DNA from: Manduca sexta
Taxonomy: Eukaryota > Arthropoda > Insecta > Lepidoptera > Sphingidae
Direction of reading: 5' to 3'
Length of the DNA: 64,000 nucleotides
Assembly: GCF_014839805.1 (NCBI RefSeq)
Contig: NC_051129.1
Span: 930,001-994,000, forward strand
In this document: in pieces, positions 48,901 through 58,350 of the stretch
Layout: every line of letters begins with the position of its first letter
Numbering within the stretch: the first letter of the stretch is position 1
The notes under the pieces: generated by a model
What the model was told of the DNA's origin: nothing
The model's database searches: none
Seen by the model: the letters and a program-made list of their open reading frames with translations, nothing else
Position numbers and translations under genes: made by a program

Positions 48901-49308
48901 GATTGTTACTGTTCAAAGTGGAGTACTTGATGCTATCTTAAAGACGGGATGTGAATGTGATAACAATGTGAAATCCCGTGGCTTTTATACATCGGAAATA
49001 TTAATATTCATATTACTATGTATGACCTGCGCCAGTTTGTGACGTCACACAGGTGGGATGATCCATGACATGTTCAGAAGGTTGACGTGCCAATGTATGT
49101 CTAAGATCTAGACTAAAATATATCGACAAAATTATTTTTGTTCCATATAATTATGCGTATCTGTAAAAGATTACTACAATATTGCCACGAAAATGCCCAC
49201 GTCGGAATATTAATTACTTTCTCTAGTTATAAAAGGCTATCGTTCCGTTGACCTTCCACATTCACTCCTTTTCTCCCGGAACATCAGCAGCTCCCAACAT
49301 CAGTGAAT
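48901..49308. promoter_or_regulatory. Divergent promoter region, ILP15/ILP16
   Basis: 408 bp. ILP15 TATA 48983-48989 (minus), TGACGTCA 49040-49047 next to CAGGTGGGATGATCC. The central motif is decayed to TCTAGACTAAAATATATCGA (49107-49126). The ILP16 box 'cccacgtcggaatattaattac' and TATAAAA 49228-49234 follow. Confidence 0.75.
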
Positions 49309-49593
49309 ATGAAGCTCACCGTGTTTTTGTATTGTCTGCTTGCGCTGTACTCGCTGGCTGCAGCTCAAGGAGGTCAAAGATTCTGTGGGCGACGGTTGGC
49401 GCGGACGTTGGCAGGGCTCTGCTCCGAGGTGGACTATGAAGACGCAGTGAAGCGGTCTGGTGCAGGCGACGATGCGGGCGCCACTCGCAACTGGCACTGG
49501 GCGGCGTTGGGAGGTGCGCGCGGCAAGAGAGGAGTCGTAGAGGAGTGCTGCGAGAGGGCCTGCACGCTCGATGAGCTGATCACGTACTGCTGA
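49309..49593 (+). CDS. ILP16, insulin-like precursor, beta class
   Basis: 94 residues from the ATG at 49309; a GTG two codons upstream only extends the frame. Signal about 1-20, Cys26 and Cys38 ([16 protein letters not shown]), KR 48-49, W62-H-W64, RGKR 71-74, A chain [20 protein letters not shown]. The A chain is the same as in ILP7 and the C-peptide is intermediate between ILP5 and ILP10. Polyadenylation signal 49634-49639. It ends in TGA like ILP7, where ILP8 has TGG. Confidence 0.95.
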   Translation: MKLTVFLYCLLALYSLAAAQGGQRFCGRRLARTLAGLCSEVDYEDAVKRSGAGDDAGATRNWHWAALGGARGKRGVVEECCERACTLDELITYC

Positions 49594-50177
49594 CCCCCAC
49601 CTTTACTAGCTACTCTCATTTTGTGATATTTTGAATAAATGATAATATTATAACTATATGTATGTTTTTTATAATTTCTCCTCACTATGAAATATCAAAA
49701 TTTTTGCATTTCAATTCGCATTATGTGACTAGCTAGGAACATCAGCTTGCTGAGCCGTGGCCGCTCTAAGTTACGCTACTGTCTAACCTTTAGGAAATTA
49801 AATAGTTGGTATGAATGCACAACCCTACATCTGGCTTTTTAATTATCCCATAATAGCAGACTTCCGATTGCATCAAGCGTTACATTTGTCTGTCAACGCC
49901 TTTTGAAAGCGTCATCAACGCGCGTGTCTGGCGCTTCGGGGGCGTTGACAGAGCCGATCGTAGGGCTGGATCAGTTTGTTTCATTTGGTAACTTTTGGTA
50001 GGCACTTATAATTTGTAATTCAATGTGTTGGATGATATTTCTACTGTTTATGGGTGGTTGTATATTCATTCAGTGTTATAAGAGCCTTAACTTTACCTGG
50101 CCGCGGATGAAACCATCGGGTCTTAGTCTGAAAATATTTTAAATTTTGATTATAACAATGTCTTTTATATATTAACT

Positions 50178-51062
50178 AGCTTTTGCCCGCGGCTCCGCCC
50201 GCGTTATAAAGGTTTTCAGGCTAAAGTTTTCCGTTATAAAAGTAGTAGTTTCACGGGAGCCTATGTTCTTCCCAGGATCTCAAACTGTCTCCATACCAAA
50301 TTTCATCTTAACACATTGGGTAGTTTTTGAGTTCAACACGTTCAGGCAGACAGATGCAACGGGGGACTTTGTTTTATAATATATTTTTAGAACTTTTTAA
50401 GAGGAACAATCCCGTCATACATCATTGTTACATTACTTTAACCGTTTACGCAGCGCGCGCAACGGAAGCTCTCAAAACTAATAAATTGTCCCCGTTTTTG
50501 CAACATGTTTCATTACTGCTCCGCTCCTATTGGTCATAGCGTGATGATATATAACTTAAAGTATTCCACAAACAAAGGACTATTCAACACAAAAAGAATT
50601 TTTCAGTTCGAATCAGTAGTTCCTGAGATTAGCCATTACTGCTCTGCTTCTATTGGGTATAGCGTGATGATATATAGCCTATAACATTCCACAAACAAAG
50701 GGCTATTCAACAAAAAAAGAATTTTTCAGTTCGAATCGGTAGTTCCTGAGATTAGCCATTATTGCTCTGCTCCTATTGGGTATAGCGTGATGATATATAA
50801 CCTATAGCACTCCACGAACAAAGGGCTATCCAACGCAAAAAGAATTTTTCAGTTTGGACCGGTAGTTCCTGAGATTAGCCATTACTGCTCCGCTCCTATT
50901 GGGTATAGCGTGATGATATATAGCCTATAGCACTCCACGAACAGAGGGCTATCCAACGCAAAAATAATTTTTCAGTTTGGACCGGTAGTTCCTGAGATTA
51001 GCGCGTTCAAACAAACAAACAAACAAACAAACAAACTCTTCAGCTTTATATAATAGTATAGA
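50178..51062 (+). repeat. R3 dispersed repeat with internal tandem array
   Basis: It begins 'agcttttgcccgcggctccgcccgcg' and ends in a CAAA run (51008-51035) and 'ctttatataatagtatagat'. The middle matches the repeat at 6.48-7.21 kb, but the segment 'cattactgctccgctcctatt' to 'gttcctgagattagc' is present four times in tandem. Confidence 0.75.
50511..51002 (+). repeat. Tandem array, 4 x 123 bp
   Basis: Units are 50511-50633, 50634-50756, 50757-50879 and 50880-51002, each exactly 123 bases. Adjacent units differ at few positions; the last two are the most alike. The array sits inside a transposable element. Confidence 0.9.
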
Positions 51063-51358
51063 TTACAAATGCTTCGTTTACACCAAAGGATCTTGTAAAC
51101 CGACAGACAGAAAGCGCGATAGCTACAATGTTGCAGTTAAATCTAACTGACACTCGAAAGTTAGTAATAGTTGTTTAATTAGACATTTGGATGTGTCACA
51201 TATGTTAGAATGCTACAATGTTTGCATTTTTGATTTCTGGACTTTATAATGCGGACTTAATACAAAATAAAGATACTTCTTATACTTTTATTTCTAAGAC
51301 AAAATTGTTATATGACACGTACAAAATACAAAGAATTTGGGATCCAAAACATTTACCC

Positions 51359-51623
51359 CCTTATTCATAGACATTATTTATGTAAGGACGGAGCATTGCT
51401 GTGATAACAAGTCTCTTTTTCAGCCTTGTTTATCTGACAACTTGCTGTTTGTTCAGCTTTGTTTATCTTAGAGCCAACTAGATGTAAGTTGTATCTCAAT
51501 ATTAGCCAATCACAACGGCCCTATGTCTACGCACTGCGAAGGCTGCCATGCCGTCAGCACTGAGAAACAGACTTGTTATCACAGCAAAAATACAGCTTAG
51601 ATAAATAACGTCTACGAATAAGG
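51359..51623. mobile_element. MITE-like element with terminal inverted repeats
   Basis: The left end 'ccttattcatagacattatttatgtaag' is mirrored at the right by 'ctta gataaataacgtctacgaataagg'. Inner arms 'gctgtgataacaagtc' and 'gacttgttatcacagc' are exact inverses. Flanking TA dinucleotides are possible target duplications. There is no transposase. A diverged relative lies near 60640-60815. Confidence 0.75.
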
Positions 51624-52309
51624 AGGTTAGACTTGAAAGCTATGTATGCGGACTACGTAAAGAGGGAGGCAAGGGATCCTGTAGCAGGAATCTTATCCCT
51701 GGCCTGCCGGTATACAATATATAGGCATCATGGAATGTATATAAGAGCGGCGAAATGTGGGTGTACTCTTTCCACGTCAGTCTTACCTTATAAGTCTTTA
51801 GATTAGCGCTTGTATTAATTGCAAGGTTTTTTTAATAAGATATAGAATTGATTGTCTTTTTTATTGTAAATTGCTTATTATTTTGCTGATTTTGCCTTTT
51901 TATAAAGCAGTGATTCCAGTTCAAAAAGTCACAAAAAAGGTTTAAGGTCAGCTACCTTAATACTCCATCTTAAATCTGCGATGTATATAAAAAAATTGCC
52001 TTGTAGTCCAATATTAGCACATTTATCTTAAGATTTATGGGCAAACGCAAGACTTTTCGAAAAATTATGTACCCACTTGTATCACTACATAATTGGGGTC
52101 TTGGTAATCGTAATTTATTGAGTATCAAAAAAACTGGTATAAATAAAGCCCACGCGGCCTGCGGGAGGTCGCTGTTATCGTAAAATACTCTACAGGTTTG
52201 CGACGACAATCTGTCTCGCCTATATTTGCCTTCAGTTCTGATTGCTTCTGAATTGTTGTGGCCAAGTAAATAACTTGCAATTTAAGACTGCATTTATGGC
52301 GTAGGTAGT

Positions 52310-52480
52310 TGTAGTGAGTGCGCGGAACGACACCACTCTGAGGTCTCGGGTTTGAATCCCGGATCGGGTAGCAATTTTGCGTTTTTCTTCTTAGTATCGG
52401 TTCGTCGAATTTGTTTCTGATATGGCGATAGGCTCGCCTCCTATCACATCACGGTACGGAATACACAGTGGTATTATTAT
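52310..52480 (+). repeat. SINE S2 copy
   Basis: A tRNA-like head with 'gtcttgggtttgaat'-type B-box ('tctcgggtttgaatcccgg') is followed by 'tatggcgataggctcgcctcctatcacatcacgg'. The head is better preserved here than at 5226, but the acceptor stem is not complete. Confidence 0.7.
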
Positions 52481-52806
52481 ATTTTTGTTTGCTTATTGTT
52501 CGATGGGTAAATTTATTCAAATAGAATATATTGTGCTTAGGTTTGTGGCTTTCTAGTGTTTTCATTAAGTTGCGTAAAAAAATGTAATATGAGGAACGTG
52601 TTCAATGTAGTTAAGTCTTGCAGATTTTAATTATGACCCGCTACAGCCAGATTATTATGTAGCAACAGATTTCCTTGTAAGATTTACTTAGAGATCTAGA
52701 ACTGGCAAAGGAGTTATTAAATACTAAGAATTAAACGATGGAATACAGTTACTTAATAATTTATTTATATTAACATATCACAGAGCGAGGACGGTAAACA
52801 GTAGGA

Positions 52807-53088
52807 TTAACAGTAACTGAGTAGGATATCCAAGGTGCAGGGTTTCTCGCAGCACTCGTCGGCGACTCCTCTCTTGCCGCGCGCGCCTCGCAGCGCCCAG
52901 CGCCATTGGTGAGCTCCGTACGGACCGGTGTCATCTCCTGCACGCTTCATCACGCCCTCCTCCTCCAGTTCCGGACAGAGGGTCGCCAGGGTCCGCGCCA
53001 GGCGCCGCCCACAATACACGCGGGCCACCTGAGCCACAGCCAGATTCCACAACGCCACCAAACAAACCAAGACGAGAATGAACTTCAT
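52807..53088 (-). CDS. ILP17, insulin-like precursor, alpha-prime class
   Basis: 93 residues: signal about 1-19, Cys26 and Cys38 ([17 protein letters not shown]), KR 48-49 then [10 protein letters not shown]62-R-W64, RGKR 70-73, A chain 74-93 starting [11 protein letters not shown]. It matches ILP6 at nearly every position but lies in the opposite orientation. TATA 53161-53167 and ATCACATTCAC 53139-53129, both minus strand. Polyadenylation signal 52760-52765. It pairs with ILP18. Confidence 0.95.
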   Translation of the reverse strand: MKFILVLVCLVALWNLAVAQVARVYCGRRLARTLATLCPELEEEGVMKRAGDDTGPYGAHQWRWALRGARGKRGVADECCEKPCTLDILLSYC

Positions 53089-54155
53089 GGTGTTGAAATG
53101 GAGTACTTGATGTCACAATAGACAAGGCGTGAATGTGATTAAAGAGAGAGATTCCATGGTTTTTATACGTAAAAATCAATTAGTATTCAGGTAGACCTAC
53201 GCGTAATTTGAACGGTATGAGTGGGATAATTAGGAACGCCTTGAAATGGTCCATGAGTGAATGAATCTGTCTAGACGACATATTATAATTTATATTACTG
53301 CTATAGAAATTTCATTCAGAAATGACACAAATAGTCAATCACATAATGGTATTGGATTACCTCAGTAAGTGGGTGTTGGTTTCATTACTAAAGATTTTTG
53401 GACCCACATCACTCGGACCCGAAACGAATTGCGGATCAAACTAACATTCGTTTCGGATAGATATTGACCTCACCGTCTTTCGCTTCACCACTGTATAATT
53501 GCTCGCCACGCTACGGGAATTATTAAAAGACTGTGTTAAGGTATTACAGATTTCAATTTTATTTGTCTATATTATTTTTATATTTTTACAACTTTTAAGC
53601 TACATTGGACTACATTTCCATCTGCAACGGCGTATTTATACAACTCCCGTATTTGTTATTATAAAATTCAACGACAGTTATTTACTACAGTAATAAATGT
53701 CGTAATACCATACATTAAATTACCAAAACAAGTCTAATGAATTCGGGCAACAGTTTGTTCGATCTGCGAATCAAATTCAAGACGACGCATAATATCAGAG
53801 CTCGACACAACTAATTAGACGATACAGTAGACACAATTAATATCTAATTAATGTCTTTGTTCTCGGATCACTAATTGAAATCTAATTAGTCTTCCAAGAA
53901 TCGAAATCACATCATCGGAATAACAATTGTGTTCTCCCCAAATCTATAGATTGTAATTGCGACAGGGGTGTCCCAGTCGCCCACGCTGCGCTGCATTGTC
54001 GCGAGATGCCAGCGTCTGAATATTAATTACTTTCACCTGTTATATAATGATACAGTTCCGCACATCTACCATTCACACCTTGTCTATCGAAACAGCAACA
54101 ACTCTGCTATTAATTATAAAATTAATCTCATTTACTGGAATATAAAGTCCACATT
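53089..54155. promoter_or_regulatory. Divergent promoter region, ILP17/ILP18
   Basis: 1067 bp. ILP17 side (minus): TATA 53161-53167, initiator-like 53139-53129, and central GAATGAATCTGTCTAGACGA near 53251-53270. ILP18 side (plus): 'cagcgtctgaatattaattactttc' near 54010-54034, TATATAAT 54041-54048 and TACCATTCAC 54067-54076. The upstream box of ILP18 is of the beta type. Extra DNA of unknown origin fills 53.3-53.95 kb, including an 11-bp inverted repeat (53419-53429 with 53446-53456). Confidence 0.65.
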
Positions 54156-54428
54156 ATGAAGTTCGTCCTAATGATGGTCTGTCTTGGGTTGTGCTCGGTC
54201 TTTGGTCAGAGGGCGCAGGTATATTGCGGACGACGGTTGGCGACAACCCTGGCTTATATGTGCCCGGAGCTTGAAGAGGAGACCGTGAAGCGTTCTGGTG
54301 CTGATGCTCTGTTTGGGAGTCGCGACTGGCGCTGGGCGGCGCTGGGAGGCGCGCGGGGCAAGAGGGGCGTCGTCGAGGAGTGCTGTGAGAAGCCCTGCAC
54401 GCTTGATGTTTTACTTACTTACTGTTAG
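54156..54428 (+). CDS. ILP18, mosaic insulin-like precursor
   Basis: 90 residues: signal about 1-17, Cys24 and Cys36 ([16 protein letters not shown]), KR 45-46, W58-R-W60, RGKR 67-70, A chain 71-90 ([20 protein letters not shown]). The B and A chains resemble the alpha classes, but the C-peptide segment [15 protein letters not shown] is the one in beta ILP5, and the upstream promoter box is of beta type. It may be a recombinant. Polyadenylation signal 54475-54480. It sits in the position, and on the strand, where a beta gene is expected. Confidence 0.93.
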   Translation: MKFVLMMVCLGLCSVFGQRAQVYCGRRLATTLAYMCPELEEETVKRSGADALFGSRDWRWAALGGARGKRGVVEECCEKPCTLDVLLTYC

Positions 54429-54523
54429 TTTTATCTTATACTGGATTTATGAATTGTGTGATATATCGCTGTATAATAAATGCTAGTCTGATTGTATGCT
54501 TTTGTTTTTGTAATATAATATAC

Positions 54524-54712
54524 TAGCGACCCGCCCCGGCTTCGCACGGGTGCAATGCTGACTATTTAATGGATGTTATTATTATACATATAAACCTTCC
54601 TCTTGAATCACTCCATCTATTAAAAAAAACCGCATCAAAATCCGTTGCGTAGTTTTAAAGATTTAAGCACACATAGGGACAGAGAAAGCGATTTTGTTTT
54701 ATACTATGTAGT
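54524..54712 (+). repeat. Dispersed repeat end ('gacccgccccggcttcgcacggg')
   Basis: It starts 'actagcgacccgccccggcttcgcacgggtgcaatg' and ends 'gcgattttgttttatactatgtagtgat'. This terminal type is very common in insect genomes as a short non-coding remnant. It lies just after the ILP18 polyadenylation signal. Confidence 0.65.
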
Positions 54713-55189
54713 GATAAGAAACTTTAGCAAATAGAGAAAAATATGACATCTTAAAATGTAAAAATTATTAAGTAGGTAGGTACTGATCTCAGAGGTGGCT
54801 GCGGACGACAACCTAGACACTAGTCGGAGGAAGCCTGCAGCCGTTTCTAATGCGCCGAAGATGGCTGCTGTGGGGTTTTAGTTGGTAGGCCGTACGTAGG
54901 GTGTATAGCGCGAGGGACTCGGCCCGGCGGTCGCACGACATAAATGCTAGTTTCCTGGGCGACGCAACGTAGGGTCGTAAAGCACGGTGACCCCAACATG
55001 ACGGCTCAGTCGCCCCCCATGAAAATTGGACGCTAGAAATAAGATACTTTCTCCGCAAAACCAAAAAAATAAATAAAAGGTACTCAACGTCACATACGAA
55101 AATTATAGTTAGTATATAGTATATACAGTGGTCGGGAGTCATTTTACGAATTTCTTTTGAGGTTACGCTGTCAATTATGCATTTTGCTG

Positions 55190-55420
55190 GCGGTAGGATA
55201 TATTTTATATCCGCACGGAAACAAGGTGTTAAAACCCGCCATAGTTGCTCAAGTAAGTCTATCGCGTTCTGGGATCAGCCTGTGTATACCAGTTTCCCCA
55301 GGCCGGCATATAATTATCGTGTGTCGACTGCCGAGGGGCAATCATCTCTCGTCATTCGACAATCTATTGCACCCCACTTTACTTACCTTCAGGTGCAGTG
55401 AGGTCAATCTGCATTGCACG
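55190..55420 (-). repeat. Interspersed repeat R2, copy 5 (reverse)
   Basis: Reverse complement shows 'gtggggtgcaatagattg', 'gccggcctggg' and 'gatcccagaacgcgatagac', matching the other four copies. The frames through 55157-55462 are repeat-derived. Confidence 0.7.
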
Positions 55421-57685
55421 CATAAAAAAAAAACATATTTTGTGTTCCGTATTTGTTATTAGTTACATGTAAGCATGAACTATCGTGTGGTTGAATAGGT
55501 CCTTCGACAAAAATATACTGTAGTAAGTTTCTTGGGGTTTTATGGTTAATAGATAGAGCTTAAGTTTTAAAATAATGCAGATGGCGCTATGACGGTTAGA
55601 GATATAAAATTATTTCATTTCATATAATAATATATAATTTTATATAATTTCTGTTCTGAAGTAGTATTATGTAAATTCGGCTAGTAAATTAACATTGTGT
55701 AATTTTAGTTGTGTTTGTGCTAAGAATATTGGGCAGGTGTAAGAATTGGCCATGTAGCGACATAATATCTGATGTCTGAGGGTGATTAGAACAATGTAAA
55801 GCCACGCTTTACGTCTTTTGAAGCCTGGTTGGCATTACTACTATAAATAGATCCTCACGCTTTCCATCAGGCGAATGAGTTTCTCGAATCATTCAGTTGT
55901 ATAAAAAATAACAATCCCGCAATATCTGAAACACCTCCCTCTTACTGCCTATCAGTCCTAACCTTATTAAAATAAACAGCATTTGATTCACGTAGTTTAA
56001 GATAAAGGGAAAACTGCACAGTTGTTTATTGCAACAGCTGCATTCGCTTTATTGAGAAACGCGGGGATTTAGATCGCGGCCTCAGAGATTAACTTAAAAA
56101 GAATGTACCATTGTGTTTGCACTTGGCTTAAAGCTATCGGTAATTTATTATTTTTACTAAGTTTCTTAAATGCTGCCTGGCAAGGCATTATAGATAGGTT
56201 TATTTCTGTTACCAAGCAGAGTGCAAAGAACTTTGTTAATTCCCAGAGGTAAAATCAATTGGCATGTTTAAGGACATCGTAAATGTTTTAGTAATTCTAT
56301 TATTTAACATGGTTCTTTAATGTCGAATAGAATTCATCTTGTTAATCCAAACGTTTAATGCTACATTTTTATTTGTTGCATAAATAACACGGGGCATTAA
56401 ATACCGTCCTTCGCAAAGTAAGAAATAGTTAAGGTGAATGTTAAGTCCTAAAGATTTTTTTTAAGTCTACTGCGATTACTACACCAAGATCTGTAAACTC
56501 TAAAAATCTATCATTCATCCGCGAATTTTGTACAAAAAAAATACGAATGTCAATTTATCGCTGCCTCATTCTACCCTGCCAATTACGAAGTGATCTCATG
56601 CTATGGTTAGCATGTCAGTCTCTTCACAGACTGAAATTCAGATGTTAAACAAAATGTAAACTCGCTCGTAAGTCGTCCGAGTTTATGACAGTTGTAAACA
56701 CGGCCAAACGAGCAGACTGACGCTCGTTACCGCTCGCGATACATCTACAATAATTCACGGCATGTTGAATGAGGGATTTTTATAGTCACATTGGTAGTGA
56801 ATTGTGGCTTCGATTCCTGGATCGGGCAGCTAATATCCAGTGTTGACTAGGTTTGTATTAGAATAGAAACAAGTAATTCACCTATAAATTTGATATAAAA
56901 TTAAGTATTGCTGTAGCGCGTCGAGTCAACGCACATACGGAATTAATTCGATACGGCGTGCTTCGATTCTCGTCTAGTGTTAATTGTGCGCGCTTTGAAT
57001 CCTTTTATTTTAAAGAAAGTCGCGTAATTTGTATTATGGCTCGGTTTTCAATAATGATGTTTCGATTAAAGAAGTCACCTGATTAGATTGGTGTGAGTGT
57101 TCAATATACGCTCGGCGAAGTGTGAGTACATAAATATATTTCTACCCACCAGAAGCGGCTATGAGTGTTATTAGTTTTTTAAATAGTCTAATTTGCATTT
57201 TCCATGACCCAACAAACGATGATTATAAACGACTTCAACTGGCCTATTTGAATTCATGTTATTACATTATTACATACAAAATAATTTTACTTAAGCTTGA
57301 ACCCATTTCATAACCTTCAAAGCATACTCAGCTATCTACAACCTAATTAGGAGATTCTGATATTACTACGTATTCCGAAAGGATTATTTTTAAAAACGTT
57401 ATTTCTTTATAATTTTTACAACAAAATCTAATTTTGCAAAATATCCTGGATTTCTAACAAAGAGGTTTGAAGCTCGTTCTCACGCCATCGTAACAAGTGG
57501 AATGAACTTTAGCTGAAGTTTCTTTGGAGCGATAGTGTTGAGAGCTTTTAGAAGCGGGTTAAAAGGATTTTCCTAACCGTTTTTTGCATTTAACATCTTC
57601 CAGGAAATGAAAAGGATTTTTGAAAATATAACATTTATTTAACACATCGGCAACAATGACTTAACTGGTCTTAAATATATTATAT

Positions 57686-58006
57686 TTAGCAGTATGACAG
57701 CAGCACATTGATGGTGCAGGGCTGTTCGCAGCAGTCTTCGATGATGCCGCGTTTGCCTCGCGCAGCTTCCAGGTCCGCCCATCGCCAGCCGCGAGGCCCG
57801 TACAGAGCACCATCCATGGCTTCCTCGGACCGCTTGCCCACGCCTTCCACCTGGAACTTTTCGCACAAGATTGCCATCGACCTTGCTAACTGGCGGCCAC
57901 AGTAAATACGAGCACCCAAGTTTAATACATAATCCTTCATGCTTTCTTCTGCTTCTGTCAGCGACCAAAATGCCACAAGGCAGAACAAGACGAGGGCGAA
58001 TTTCAT
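57686..58006 (-). CDS. ILP19, insulin-like precursor, alpha-related with extended B chain
   Basis: 106 residues: signal about 1-19, then 16 residues (EESMKDYVLNLGARIY in part) before Cys36, against 6 in typical alpha members. B-chain Cys36 and Cys48 (YCGRQLARSMAILC), KR 58-59, W74-R-W76, RGKR 83-86, A chain 87-106 (GIIEDCCEQPCTINVLLSYC). TATA near 58077-58083 on the minus strand, and TGATGTCA, a CRE-like variant, at 58121-58128. Polyadenylation signal 57634-57639. It pairs with ILP20. Confidence 0.94.
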   Translation of the reverse strand: MKFALVLFCLVAFWSLTEAEESMKDYVLNLGARIYCGRQLARSMAILCEKFQVEGVGKRSEEAMDGALYGPRGWRWADLEAARGKRGIIEDCCEQPCTINVLLSYC

Positions 58007-58350
58007 GATGATTTACTTGTAAATACTGTTTCGAAGGACGGGATGAGACTGCGATGGTGAGTGGTGAAATTTCCGCCTTTATACTCATCAGCAGCTCATT
58101 AATATTCAAACACCTGAACCTGATGTCACCAAAATGTCAAACGTCTTTACGTAAATTGTGCCGTGACACATTTCATAACTCTCATCGCTTGGAATCCTCC
58201 CGTCGGCTAGATCCCGTCAGATTGTGCAGTGGACTGAAATGTAGTGGGCAAAACCTGCGCAAAACTCATATCGACTGATTTTTAATGAGGTGCTAGTATA
58301 AAATGTTGGAAATACATTGCAGCGGCACATTTGATCGCAATATCTGAACT
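58007..58350. promoter_or_regulatory. Divergent promoter region, ILP19/ILP20
   Basis: At 344 bp this is the shortest divergent region here. ILP19 side (minus): ATTAATATTCA near 58098-58108, TATA 58077-58083 and the CRE variant TGATGTCA 58121-58128. ILP20 side (plus): TATAAAA 58297-58303 and initiator-like CACATTTGAT near 58325-58334. The TCTAGACT motif is absent. Confidence 0.65.

Larger units (their letters stand above)
49594..52806. other. Intergenic region between pairs 8 and 9
   Basis: It holds an R4 fragment near 50.02 kb, a long R3 repeat with a 123-base tandem array (50178-51062), a MITE-like element (51359-51623) and a SINE S2 copy (52310-52480). No gene is recognised. Confidence 0.6.
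54429..57685. other. Intergenic region between pairs 9 and 10
   Basis: It holds a dispersed repeat at 54524-54712, an R2 copy in reverse at 55190-55420, an R4 end near 55.85 kb and a SINE-head scrap near 56.8 kb. A frame of 109 codons at 54813-55142 (minus) is unfamiliar. No gene is recognised. Confidence 0.5.

Noticed and set aside
50511..51002. CRISPR-like array
   Set aside because: Units are contiguous 123-base tandem repeats without unique spacers, inside a eukaryotic transposable element.
57639..58109. 156-codon minus frame overlapping ILP19
   Set aside because: It is an alternative frame of the same strand as ILP19. ILP19 has the signal peptide, both cleavage sites and all six Cys; this frame has none.
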